A DNA stretch of 64,000 bases from DTFZ01 sp050260375. GTDB taxonomy: Bacteria > Bacillota > Clostridia > Christensenellales > SZUA-584. Shown one piece after another: positions 8,834 to 17,110 of the stretch. The DNA is taken from positions 372,001-436,000 of the forward strand of contig JBLNCA010000037.1 of NCBI GenBank assembly GCA_050260375.1, read 5' to 3'. A model generated the notes under the pieces. That model saw only the letters and a program-made list of their open reading frames with translations. It was not told the DNA's origin and made no database searches. The position numbers were made by a program, and so were the translations under genes. The number at the start of each line of letters is the position of its first letter. Positions within the stretch are counted from its first letter, which is position 1.

Positions 8834-8862
8834 ATTATATGAACACATCGCGAGGCGTATGA
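8834..8862 (-). promoter_or_regulatory. sigma-E-like promoter of ylbJ
   Basis: On the minus strand, TCATACG (8856-8862) and CATATAAT (8834-8841) are separated by 14 bases. This fits the Bacillus sigma-E pattern (KMATATT, 14-15 bases, CATACAHT) with two mismatches in the -35 box and one in the -10 box. YlbJ is a mother-cell gene in Bacillus, which agrees. Confidence 0.45.
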
Positions 8863-8882
8863 ATAAAAGCACGCAAGATTGC

Positions 8883-8909
8883 AAGCGGCCTTAAAACGCC
8901 GCTTTTAAT
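8883..8909. terminator. hairpin at the tmcAL 3' end
   Basis: AAGCGGC and GCCGCTT form a 7-bp stem around an 8-base loop, immediately after the tmcAL stop. The T-rich tail is on the plus-strand side only, so as a terminator of tmcAL it is weak. Confidence 0.35.
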
Positions 8910-10095
8910 CGACTTCGAGTATTATTAGCTTCTCCGTCAAGTCGCGGGCGACGCAGCGGAAAGGCGCCGCTTTTTGGCTCAAGGCGTATATATCGGAGGC
9001 TCTTAAATCGGCGGCGTTGTACTGCGAACCCGAGACCGAGCCTGTTATAAGCGGCACGGAGCTGGAGCGCGAGAGTTGAGAAAGCACGTCCCTGTTCCTT
9101 ACGCCGAGTATGCGTATATACCCGATATCCCGTCTGTTATGCTCATCGATCATATTTTTAGTTACGCCGAGCAGAGCGCACAGCAGTATGCGGGAGATGC
9201 GCGTATATGTATACCGCTTTGTCTTTACCTTTGCTATCAGCTCCGCGCGCGAACCGCACGAATCCGCGGCGTCGTATATCCTGTTTTCCAGGCCTTCGCT
9301 TACGTCGGGCAGCGACGCTATGTATTCGCGGCCTCCGCGCCTTAAGGCATACAGAAGCTCCCTGTCAAAGCATTGCGGCATTGCGGGCAGCAAGCCTGCG
9401 TCGATGGATTGCCTTACATAACCTGCGCAAGCTTCGGGCATCGCATTATATGCGGCATCAAAGTCTCCGCCTTCGATAGCGCAGCGTATAGCCGTTGCAC
9501 TGGCATACTGAGCCTCTATATCGGTGGAATGATATTCCTCGCCTATACGCTTTACCGCGTATGGTTTCATTTCAAGCTTGTTCTTCAATATAGCCTTTAT
9601 GTATTCTATGCCGAGTATCGCGTTGGGCAGGAAAAGCTCTTCATTTTCGCCCTGTAATGCGGCAATCATCCTCGCTTTGGGGAAGCTTAAGCCCTCTTTA
9701 AGCTGACGCTTAAGCTCTTCTTTATAATCGCCGGTTTCGGCTGACAGCGTTTGCGCTATCCTTTCGAGCAATGCTATATCGTCAGTTTCGCAGCCAAAGC
9801 TTATCGAATCGGCTCCCGCGGCAGCCAGCACGCGCACTCCGCCCGAAGCGAACCCTTCGGCGCTCTGTATTGCGCTAAGCAGCGGAAGCTCTATTACGGC
9901 GTCGGCTCCGCCCATTAACGCGCACGCCGCCCGCGTCCATTTATCGAATACCGCAGGTTCTCCGCGCTGAACGAAATTACCGCTCATGGCGCAAATTACC
10001 ATATCCGCACCCGTTTTTTCGCGAGTTAATGAGATATGTTTTTCGTGGCCTTTATGAAAAGGGTTATATTCGCTCACAATACCGCAGATAACCAT
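8905..10095 (-). CDS. tmcAL: tRNA(Met) cytidine acetate ligase
   Basis: 396 residues of the YlbM/TmcAL family, which forms N4-acetylcytidine at the wobble position of elongator tRNA-Met from acetate and ATP. The N-terminus GIVSEYNPFHKGHEKHI carries the HxGH-type nucleotidyltransferase motif, followed by MSGNFVQRGEPAVFDKW and GADAVIELPLLSAIQSAEGFA. An AAAAGGAG site precedes the ATG. It is divergent from pta, and its substrate acetate ties loosely to the neighbouring acetate genes. Confidence 0.94.
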   Translation of the reverse strand: MVICGIVSEYNPFHKGHEKHISLTREKTGADMVICAMSGNFVQRGEPAVFDKWTRAACALMGGADAVIELPLLSAIQSAEGFASGGVRVLAAAGADSISFGCETDDIALLERIAQTLSAETGDYKEELKRQLKEGLSFPKARMIAALQGENEELFLPNAILGIEYIKAILKNKLEMKPYAVKRIGEEYHSTDIEAQYASATAIRCAIEGGDFDAAYNAMPEACAGYVRQSIDAGLLPAMPQCFDRELLYALRRGGREYIASLPDVSEGLENRIYDAADSCGSRAELIAKVKTKRYTYTRISRILLCALLGVTKNMIDEHNRRDIGYIRILGVRNRDVLSQLSRSSSVPLITGSVSGSQYNAADLRASDIYALSQKAAPFRCVARDLTEKLIILEVD

Positions 10096-10155
10096 AATTT
10101 CTCCTTTTCAAAAGTGAAATTATTTAATATAATATTATGGCTGTTTAATTATATC

Positions 10156-10176
10156 ATTTAAACGTATCGTTTAAAT
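10156..10176. promoter_or_regulatory. perfect palindrome upstream of pta (operator candidate)
   Basis: ATTTAAACG and CGTTTAAAT form a perfect 9-bp inverted repeat with a 3-base centre TAT, 36 bp before the pta start in the divergent tmcAL-pta region. There is no T-run, so a protein-binding site is more likely than a terminator. A TATAAT lies upstream at 10128-10133. Confidence 0.5.
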
Positions 10177-10212
10177 ATTTGTTTTTTATTGAAGGGAGTA
10201 GGGCATTTAAAA

Positions 10213-11202
10213 ATGGGACTGATGGACGAAATCAAGCGTAAAGCGCGCTCCTCCGTTAAAAGAGTTGTGCTGCCGGAGGGAACGGAAGAGAGGACAATCA
10301 AAGCAGCAGAGATTATCTCCAAAGAGGGTATTGCTAAAGTAATACTCTTAGGCAACGAAGAAGAGATAAGAGCGAAAGCCGCAGGGCTGGATTACTCGGC
10401 AGTAGATATAGTCGACCTACACAAAACGGGAAAGCTGGACGACTACGCTGCCGAATTTTATGAGATGAGAAAGCACAAAGGCATCACGATGGAACAGGCA
10501 AAAACGACGATGGAAGACCCGCTGTTTTACGCTTGTATGATGGTCAAAAAGGGCGAGGCGGACGGTATGGTGGCAGGAGCGATAAACTCTACGGCCAACA
10601 CGCTGAGACCGGCGCTTCAGATAATAAAAACACTTCCCGGCATTTCGATTGTATCAAGCTGTTTCATAATGGAACTCAAAACAAACGATTACGGTCACAA
10701 CGGCATACTGATGTTTGGCGACTGCGCGGTAAATCCCAATCCGAATGAAAATGAACTCGCGGCTATTGCCATTTCCACGGCGCAGACGGGCAGGCAGCTT
10801 ACGGGCATGACGCCTAAAGTAGCAATGCTGTCGTTCTCCACAAAAGGAAGCGCGAAGCACGAGCTTGTGGATAAAGTGGTAAAGGCGACCGAGATAGTTA
10901 AAAAGCTCGCCCCGGACCTTATGGTGGACGGCGAACTGCAAGCCGACGCAGCGCTGGTGGAAAAAGTGGGACAATTAAAATCCCCGGGCAGCCCGGTGGC
11001 CGGAAAAGCCAACGTGCTTATTTTCCCCGACCTTCAGGCCGGAAACATAGGGTACAAGCTGGTGCAGAGGCTAGCGGGCGCGGAAGCTATAGGCCCAATA
11101 TGCCAGGGCTTTGCAGCCCCTGTCAACGACCTTTCGAGGGGATGCAGCGTGGAGGATATAGTATCCGTAGTAGCTATCACAGCCGTACAGGCGCAGCAAT
11201 AG
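10213..11202 (+). CDS. pta: phosphate acetyltransferase
   Basis: Converts acetyl-CoA and phosphate to acetyl phosphate, the first step of substrate-level ATP formation to acetate. 329 residues with the Pta signature region ADGMVAGAINSTANTLRPAL and the C-terminal NDLSRGCSVEDIV. I start at ATG 10213, where GGAGTAGGG is about nine bases upstream; a TTG at 10189 would add eight unusual residues. It is followed within 10 bp by ackA, its pathway partner. Confidence 0.95.
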   Translation: MGLMDEIKRKARSSVKRVVLPEGTEERTIKAAEIISKEGIAKVILLGNEEEIRAKAAGLDYSAVDIVDLHKTGKLDDYAAEFYEMRKHKGITMEQAKTTMEDPLFYACMMVKKGEADGMVAGAINSTANTLRPALQIIKTLPGISIVSSCFIMELKTNDYGHNGILMFGDCAVNPNPNENELAAIAISTAQTGRQLTGMTPKVAMLSFSTKGSAKHELVDKVVKATEIVKKLAPDLMVDGELQADAALVEKVGQLKSPGSPVAGKANVLIFPDLQAGNIGYKLVQRLAGAEAIGPICQGFAAPVNDLSRGCSVEDIVSVVAITAVQAQQ

Positions 11203-11212
11203 GAGGCATATA

Positions 11213-12409
11213 ATGAATATATTGGTCATAAACGCGGGAAGCTCGTCGCTCAAATATCAGCTTATCAATATTAAAACGTATGAGGTAATAGCCAAAGGGC
11301 TCGTGGAGCGCATAGGCATAGAAGGCTCAGTGCTTACGCACAAGCCTGCGGGCAAAGACCCGTTTGAGGTAAAACAGCCCATACCCAACCATAAAGTCGC
11401 AATGGAGCTAGTTCTCGAGGCGCTGGTCGATAAAGAGCACGGCGTTATATCGAGCATGGACGAGATAGGCGCAGTGGGCCACAGAGTGCTGCACGCGGCG
11501 GAAAAGTTTACCGACAGCGTAATCATAAATGAAACCGTATTGGACGCGATAAGGGAATGCATAAAGTTCGGGCCGCTGCATAACCCGGCCAACATAATGG
11601 GCATAGAGGCGTGCATGGAGATCATGCCCGACACAAAGATGGTGGCGGTGTTCGACACGGCGTTTCACCAGTCGATGCCCAAGCGCGCGTATCTTTACGG
11701 CCTTCCTTATGAGGCGTATACCAAATACGGCATACGCAGGTACGGCTTCCACGGCACGTCGCATAAATACATTGCGGGCAGGTATGCCGAGATAAAAGGC
11801 ATAGAGCCCAAAGACGTCAATATAATAGTATGCCATCTCGGTAACGGCTCGAGCATCACTGCCGTTAAGGGCGGAAAATGCATAGACACTTCGATGGGGC
11901 TGACGCCTCTTGCCGGCGTAGTGATGGGTACGCGCTGCGGCGACATCGACCCGGCTATAGTTCCCTGCCTGATGCAGGAGATGGGCATGTCTCCTAAGGA
12001 GATGGACACGTACATGAACAAAAAGAGCGGTGTATTGGGTCTGTCGGGCGTGTCGAGCGATTTCAGGGACCTTTGGAAAGCCGCAGACGAGGGCAACGAA
12101 CGCGCGAAAATTGCGCTCGACGTGTTCTGCTACACTGTCAAAAAGTATATAGGCGCATATACCGCTGCAATGGGCGGCGTAGACGCTATCGTGTTTACGG
12201 CGGGTATCGGAGAAAACGACTCGAGGACGCGCGCTATGTGCGTCGAAGGGCTCGGATTCTTAGGCGCGTATATTGACAGGGACAAAAACGCTTCCGCAAG
12301 GGGCAAGGAGATCAAGATTTCAACGGACGACTCCAAAGTCGAGATATGGTGCATACCCACAAACGAAGAGCTTGCTATTGCAAAAGAGACGTACGCGCTT
12401 TGCAAATAG
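11213..12409 (+). CDS. ackA: acetate kinase
   Basis: 398-residue kinase that transfers phosphate from acetyl phosphate to ADP. The N-terminal VINAGSSSLKYQL, HRVLHAAEKF, FDTAFHQSMP and YGFHGTSHKY motifs are all present, as is the adenosine-site GIGENDSRTR near the C-terminus. AGGAGG precedes the start. Forms the pta-ackA operon; no clear terminator separates it from the T-box promoter. Confidence 0.97.
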   Translation: MNILVINAGSSSLKYQLINIKTYEVIAKGLVERIGIEGSVLTHKPAGKDPFEVKQPIPNHKVAMELVLEALVDKEHGVISSMDEIGAVGHRVLHAAEKFTDSVIINETVLDAIRECIKFGPLHNPANIMGIEACMEIMPDTKMVAVFDTAFHQSMPKRAYLYGLPYEAYTKYGIRRYGFHGTSHKYIAGRYAEIKGIEPKDVNIIVCHLGNGSSITAVKGGKCIDTSMGLTPLAGVVMGTRCGDIDPAIVPCLMQEMGMSPKEMDTYMNKKSGVLGLSGVSSDFRDLWKAADEGNERAKIALDVFCYTVKKYIGAYTAAMGGVDAIVFTAGIGENDSRTRAMCVEGLGFLGAYIDRDKNASARGKEIKISTDDSKVEIWCIPTNEELAIAKETYALCK

Positions 12410-12411
12410 TA

Positions 12412-12440
12412 TAGACAAAAATAAACTGCAAGGGTATAAT
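12412..12440 (+). promoter_or_regulatory. promoter of the hisS-aspS T-box leader
   Basis: TAGACA (12412-12417) and TATAAT (12435-12440) are separated by exactly 17 bases, starting just after the ackA stop. Transcription would start near 12447. Confidence 0.65.
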
Positions 12441-12446
12441 GTGCAC

Positions 12447-12650
12447 AAAAGAAGAGGAAGCCGGTCCAAAAACGACCGTATTTCAGGGACTTTCCCGGCG
12501 TGACTGAAACCGGAAAGATACGGCTTTGGCGATGGTAACAGCCTCTTTACACTTAAATAAGCCTTAAAGTGTCCGGGGAGGCTCCCGGGAAAACGGGTGG
12601 TACCGCGGGTTAATGCTCGTCCCTGTCATGTGACGGGGACTTTTATTATA
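12447..12650 (+). ncRNA. T-box leader for hisS-aspS
   Basis: The T-box consensus GGGTGGTACCGCGG occurs at about 12594-12607, preceded by a Stem I whose base can pair GAAGAGG (about 12451) with CCTCTT (about 12541). It is followed by a terminator hairpin GTCCCtGTCA/TGACgGGGAC and a T-run. T-boxes bind uncharged tRNA to favour antitermination, so hisS-aspS is expected to rise when the cognate tRNA is uncharged. I could not fix the specifier codon with confidence. The acceptor-pairing tetrad is TGGT. Confidence 0.9.
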
Positions 12651-12669
12651 TAACCATATGAGGTGAAAC

Positions 12670-13935
12670 ATGCTTACTAAAGCGCCTAAAGGAACAAAGG
12701 ACGTTCTGCCGGGCGAAAGTGGAAAATGGCAGTATATAGAGGGCGTTATAAGGGATATATGCCAAAGGTTCGGCTACAGCGAGATAAGGACTCCGGTATT
12801 CGAGCATACCGAGCTGTTCCAGCGCGGCGTGGGCGGAACGACGGATATAGTGCAGAAGGAGATGTACACGTTCCTCGACAAGGGAAACCGCAACATAACG
12901 CTGCGCCCCGAAGGCACTGCCGGCGTTGTAAGAAGCTTTATAGAAAACAACCTTTACGCCGAAGCGCAGCCGGTTAAAGTCTATTATCTTTCGGCGCCGG
13001 TGTTCAGGTACGAGCGGCCGCAGGCGGGACGTTTAAGGGAGCATCACCAGTTCGGCATAGAAGCGTTCGGCTCGCCCGGCCCGTCGATAGACGCGGAAGT
13101 GATTTCCGTCGCATTGTCGCTTTTCAAGTCTTTAGGCATCACGGGGCTCGAGCTAAATATAAACAGCATAGGCTGCAGGGAATGCCGCCCGAAATACAAC
13201 GAAGACTTAAGAGCTTATCTTAAAAGCAACGAGTACAGGCTGTGCGCCAACTGCCGCGCGAGGATGTCCACAAATCCGCTGCGCGCTCTCGACTGCAAGG
13301 AGGAGGGCTGCGCCCGTATAGTAAAAGAGGCTCCCGTAATGCTCGATTATCTGTGCGGCGATTGCGCCGGGCATTTTGACGGCTTAAAATCGCGGCTGGA
13401 AGCTGCGGGTATAGAGTATTCCATTAATCCTTACATCGTGCGCGGGCTTGATTACTATACCAAGACAGTGTTCGAGATAATAGCGCAGGATATAGGCGCA
13501 AAGAGCACGGTATGCGGAGGCGGAAGGTACGACGGGCTCGTAGAGGAGATAGGCGGTCCTCCCACTCCGGGTATAGGCTTCGGGCTCGGCATGGAGCGGT
13601 TGCTGCTTACGCTTGATTCCCTGGGCATAGAATTGCCGAAAGCTCCGGGCTGCAGCGCATACGTATGCACGGTGGGCGATAAGGCAAGCGTAAAAGGCTT
13701 TTCGATATTGTCGGAGCTGCGCGAAGCGGGCATAAACGCGGAGTGCGACCACATGGGCAGGAGCTTAAAGGCGCAGCTTAAGTACGCGAATAAGATAGGA
13801 GCGGCGTGGGTAATCATAATCGGAGACGAGGAGATGGAAAAGCAAGCCGCCGTAGTTCGCGACATGGCAAACAGCAGGGAAACTTTGGTTCCTTTCGGGG
13901 AACTTAACGATTTTATAAAGGCGGGTCAGATATGA
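12670..13935 (+). CDS. hisS: histidyl-tRNA synthetase
   Basis: Class II synthetase of 421 residues charging tRNA-His. It shows APKGTKDVLPGES at the N-terminus, motif 2 FRYERPQAGRLREHHQFG near residue 115, the HisA signature RGLDYYTKTVFE near residue 258 and motif 3 GFGLGMERLL. An anticodon-binding domain occupies the last 100 residues. Controlled by the T-box leader. It overlaps aspS by four bases (ATGA), the common Firmicute pairing. Confidence 0.97.
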   Translation: MLTKAPKGTKDVLPGESGKWQYIEGVIRDICQRFGYSEIRTPVFEHTELFQRGVGGTTDIVQKEMYTFLDKGNRNITLRPEGTAGVVRSFIENNLYAEAQPVKVYYLSAPVFRYERPQAGRLREHHQFGIEAFGSPGPSIDAEVISVALSLFKSLGITGLELNINSIGCRECRPKYNEDLRAYLKSNEYRLCANCRARMSTNPLRALDCKEEGCARIVKEAPVMLDYLCGDCAGHFDGLKSRLEAAGIEYSINPYIVRGLDYYTKTVFEIIAQDIGAKSTVCGGGRYDGLVEEIGGPPTPGIGFGLGMERLLLTLDSLGIELPKAPGCSAYVCTVGDKASVKGFSILSELREAGINAECDHMGRSLKAQLKYANKIGAAWVIIIGDEEMEKQAAVVRDMANSRETLVPFGELNDFIKAGQI

Positions 13936-15713
13936 GCGAGTTTATGCAAGGATGGAAAAGAACAGACTATTGCGTTAATTTTACGCTCGGCGACGTCGGC
14001 CGCGACGTTACGCTGATGGGATGGGTGCAGACGAGAAGGAACCTAGGGTCTCTTATATTTATTGACCTTCGGGACAGAACGGGCATAATGCAGATAGTGT
14101 TCGACGAGTCGTATTTCGAAGGCGACTTTGCGCGCGTAGAGAGCCTGCGCAGCGAGTATGTCATTGCCGTAAGTGGCAAGATAGTAAAGCGGGACCCCGA
14201 GACCGTAAATGAGAAGATCCCCACCGGGCTTATAGAGGTAAGGGTTAAGGAGCTTAGAATTTTGAATAAGGCGCAGACGCCGCCGTTTGAGATATCCGAC
14301 GATTCGCCGGTAAGGGAAGAAGTGCGTTTAAAATACAGGTATCTTGACTTAAGAAGGCCTGTAATGCAAAAAAATCTGCTTGTAAGGAGCCAGATAGCCA
14401 ACGCGGCGAGGGAGTACCTTAACAAAAACGGCTTTATTGAAATAGAGACGCCTATGCTTACCAAGAGCACTCCGGAGGGCGCGAGGGATTACCTTGTGCC
14501 GTCAAGGATACACGAAGGCATGTTTTACGCGCTGCCGCAATCGCCGCAGACATTGAAGCAGGTGCTTATGATGTCGGGATTCGACAGGTACTACCAGATA
14601 GTAAAATGCTTCCGCGACGAGGACCTGCGCGCAGACCGCCAGCCGGAATTCACGCAGATAGACCTTGAGATGTCTTTTGTCGATGTGGACGACGTGATAT
14701 CGCTCAATGAAGGGCTGATAGCTTATATATTCAAGCAGGTGCTGGATATAGACATACCTCTGCCGCTGCCGCGGCTTACGTGGAAAGAAGCCATGGACAG
14801 GTACGGCTCCGATAAGCCGGACACGCGCTTCGGGCTCGAACTGGTGGACGTAAGCGATATCGTGGAAAACTCCGGCTTTCAGGTGTTCTCGTCCGTAGTA
14901 AAGAACGGCGGCAGCGTAAGGGCGTTGAACGTAAAGGGCGCGGTAGACAAGTTCGCGAGGCGCGAAATAGACGCACTCGTTGATTTCGTAAAGGTGTACG
15001 GCGCCAAGGGCATGGCCTGGATATCGATGAAAGAGGAAGGCATGCAGTCGCCTATAACGAAGTTTTTCAGCGAGGAAGAGCTGGACGCTCTGTTAAAGCG
15101 CATAGACGCGAAGACCGGCGATCTTATTTTCTTCGTGGGCGACAAAAACAAGGTGGTGTACGACTCGCTCGGCAACCTTCGCTTAAAGCTTGCGGAAAAG
15201 CTCGGGCTCATTGACAATAACGCTTTCAATCTGCTTTGGGTAGTCGATTTCCCGCAGTTCGAGTACAGCGAAGAAGAAAAGCGCTACGTTGCGATGCACC
15301 ATCCGTTCACGTCGCCAAAGGACGAGGACCTTGATAAGCTGGAAACGGACCCGGCTAATGTATACGCGAAGGCGTACGATATGGTGCTTAACGGCAACGA
15401 GCTGGGCGGAGGAAGCATAAGGATACACGACTCGGAAGTACAGGAAAGGATGCTAAAAGCGCTCGGCTTTACGAAGGAACAGGCGTGGGAGAGCTTTGGA
15501 TTTCTGCTTGAAGCGCTCAAATACGGTGCTCCTCCTCACGGCGGGCTTGCTTTCGGTCTCGACAGGCTCGCGATGCTTATGCTTGGGCGGCAGTCCATAC
15601 GCGACGTAATAGCATTCCCCAAAGTGCAGAACGCGTCCTGCCCGATGACGGGCGCGCCCGGCGCCGTTACCGAAAAGCAGCTTAAAGAGCTGGGATTGAA
15701 GGTAAAGGCTTGA
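13932..15713 (+). CDS. aspS: aspartyl-tRNA synthetase
   Basis: 593-residue bacterial-type AspRS with an N-terminal OB-fold (VTLMGWVQTRRNLGSLIFIDLRD begins near residue 30), motif 2 CFRDEDLRADRQPEFTQ near residue 218, a GAD insertion domain, and motif 3 GGLAFGLDRLAMLM near residue 537. Whether it also charges tRNA-Asn depends on genes outside the window. Co-transcribed with hisS under the T-box. Confidence 0.97.
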   Translation: MSEFMQGWKRTDYCVNFTLGDVGRDVTLMGWVQTRRNLGSLIFIDLRDRTGIMQIVFDESYFEGDFARVESLRSEYVIAVSGKIVKRDPETVNEKIPTGLIEVRVKELRILNKAQTPPFEISDDSPVREEVRLKYRYLDLRRPVMQKNLLVRSQIANAAREYLNKNGFIEIETPMLTKSTPEGARDYLVPSRIHEGMFYALPQSPQTLKQVLMMSGFDRYYQIVKCFRDEDLRADRQPEFTQIDLEMSFVDVDDVISLNEGLIAYIFKQVLDIDIPLPLPRLTWKEAMDRYGSDKPDTRFGLELVDVSDIVENSGFQVFSSVVKNGGSVRALNVKGAVDKFARREIDALVDFVKVYGAKGMAWISMKEEGMQSPITKFFSEEELDALLKRIDAKTGDLIFFVGDKNKVVYDSLGNLRLKLAEKLGLIDNNAFNLLWVVDFPQFEYSEEEKRYVAMHHPFTSPKDEDLDKLETDPANVYAKAYDMVLNGNELGGGSIRIHDSEVQERMLKALGFTKEQAWESFGFLLEALKYGAPPHGGLAFGLDRLAMLMLGRQSIRDVIAFPKVQNASCPMTGAPGAVTEKQLKELGLKVKA

Positions 15714-15756
15714 GTGACTTATCGCGGCTGAAAAAGTGTTCGTCGGGGAAGGAAAT

Positions 15757-15876
15757 ATGGCGTCGCTTATCGAAGGAATCAATTATGCCGTGGACGCACC
15801 GGAGCGTTTCGTATATGCAAGGGCTCTGCGGGCTACATTGGCCAAGAAGCGATATGGGATATCGATGGAGGAATAA
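15757..15876 (+). CDS. small ORF between aspS and rseC (39 residues)
   Basis: An ATG at 15757 has a good site GGGGAAGG five bases upstream and opens a 39-residue frame ending at TAA exactly one base before the rseC ATG. The protein contains NYAVDAPERFVYARALRATL and has no membrane segment. It fills the 163-bp gap and its last codons supply the rseC ribosome site (ATGGAGG). I do not recognise it. It could be a true small protein or the remnant of a larger gene. Confidence 0.45.
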   Translation: MASLIEGINYAVDAPERFVYARALRATLAKKRYGISMEE

Positions 15877-16323
15877 ATGACTGAATACGGCGAAGTAGTG
15901 GATATAAAGGGAAATACCGCGTATGTTAAGTTTCACCGCTCGTCAGCGTGCGGTAAATGCGGCGCCTGCGGGCTTTTATCGAATCAGAACGAGATAGTGG
16001 TCGAGGTGGAGAACGAACTGAACGTGTCGCCGGGAGATTACGTTTCCGTTGAGATAACTATGAGAAAAGCGCTCAAAGCCTCCGCGATAGCATATGTGGT
16101 TCCGCTTGTTATGCTGATACTCGGCGTTGTTTTCGGCTGGCTGCTGTCCGGCGTATGGGGAATATTCCCGAATACGGACGTAACGATGGCTGTTTGCGGA
16201 ATTATTTTTGCCATTTTATCCTTTTTGCTGTTAAAAGCGGCGTATCCGTTATATAATAAGACTGTTACCAACGTATACCGTATGGTGGGCAGAAAACAGG
16301 ATAAAGACGACGAAACGAAATGA
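15877..16323 (+). CDS. SoxR-reducing system protein RseC family
   Basis: 148 residues. A Cys-rich N-terminal part (SACGKCGACGLLS, residues 24-36) is followed by two hydrophobic segments, about 67-92 and 103-125. This is the RseC/MucC architecture, whose members serve redox or electron-transfer membrane complexes; the exact role in Clostridia is unclear. It is 15 bp upstream of thioredoxin, so a redox pairing is likely. Confidence 0.85.
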   Translation: MTEYGEVVDIKGNTAYVKFHRSSACGKCGACGLLSNQNEIVVEVENELNVSPGDYVSVEITMRKALKASAIAYVVPLVMLILGVVFGWLLSGVWGIFPNTDVTMAVCGIIFAILSFLLLKAAYPLYNKTVTNVYRMVGRKQDKDDETK

Positions 16324-16338
16324 ACAAGGAGTACGGCT

Positions 16339-16665
16339 ATGTCAGATAAGATTGCAGAAATAACGAACGATAACTTTAACGATACCGTGATAAAGAGCGA
16401 CAAACCTGTTCTGGTCGATTTCTGGGCGGAATGGTGCACGCCCTGCCGCATGCTGTCGCCAGTCATTGACGAGATAGCGCAGAATTACGAGGGCAAAATA
16501 CTGGTAGGCAAGATAAACATAGACGAGCAGGAAGCGCTCGCACAGAAGTTCGGAGTGATGAGCATACCCACGCTGATACTTTTCAAGGACGGAAATGCGG
16601 TTCAAAAGTCCGTCGGAGTGGTTGGAAAAGACAAGATTAAAAATATGATAGATGCTGTTTTATAA
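16339..16665 (+). CDS. trxA: thioredoxin
   Basis: 108-residue cytoplasmic disulfide reductase. The active site is WAEWCTPCRM, with Thr where the usual WCGPC has Gly; such variants are seen in Firmicutes and may shift redox potential. The cis-proline loop MSIPTLILFKDG is intact. It follows rseC closely and is followed by the spoVS promoter region. Confidence 0.95.
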   Translation: MSDKIAEITNDNFNDTVIKSDKPVLVDFWAEWCTPCRMLSPVIDEIAQNYEGKILVGKINIDEQEALAQKFGVMSIPTLILFKDGNAVQKSVGVVGKDKIKNMIDAVL

Positions 16666-16731
16666 ATAAATATATACATCTGGATTATTATTTGCTATAA
16701 TTAGGCATCATGTATTTTAGTTGGGGTTATT

Positions 16732-16992
16732 ATGGAGCCATTAAGAGTTTCGACAAAATCACAACCTAAATCAGTTGCGGGCGCCATAGCTGCCATGATA
16801 AATGATTATCACAAAGCGGAGGTCATTGCGGTTGGCGCAGGCGCTGTCAATCAGGCAATAAAGGCAATAGCGATTACAAGAGGGTTTATGGCGCCAAGGG
16901 GGATAGACCTCGTTGTAATACCTGCGTTTGCAAACGTCGAAATAGACGGTGTGACGAGGACTTCCATAAAACTGTTTGTGGAGATACGCTAA
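16732..16992 (+). CDS. spoVS: stage V sporulation protein S
   Basis: 86 residues of the highly conserved SpoVS/Alba-like family: LRVSTKSQPKSVAGAIAAMI, VGAGAVNQAIKAIAITRGF and DLVVIPAFANVEIDG. It is required for normal spore coat assembly and septation in Bacillus; nucleic-acid binding is proposed. A TATAAT at 16696-16701 and a weak TATACA 17 bases upstream form its likely promoter. A strong terminator follows. Confidence 0.95.
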   Translation: MEPLRVSTKSQPKSVAGAIAAMINDYHKAEVIAVGAGAVNQAIKAIAITRGFMAPRGIDLVVIPAFANVEIDGVTRTSIKLFVEIR

Positions 16993-17005
16993 AGCTTAAA
17001 TCATC

Positions 17006-17028
17006 TCGGCTTAAGCCGATTTTTTTTT
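17006..17028 (+). terminator. terminator after spoVS
   Basis: TCGGC-TTAA-GCCGA stem-loop followed directly by nine T residues. Confidence 0.85.
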
Positions 17029-17110
17029 GCAGGACTACCATTTACAGTCTCAAGCAGTTTGTTAAGAGCGTTCATACGCTTATTATTTCTTTTAAAGGCG
17101 GGCTTTAATA

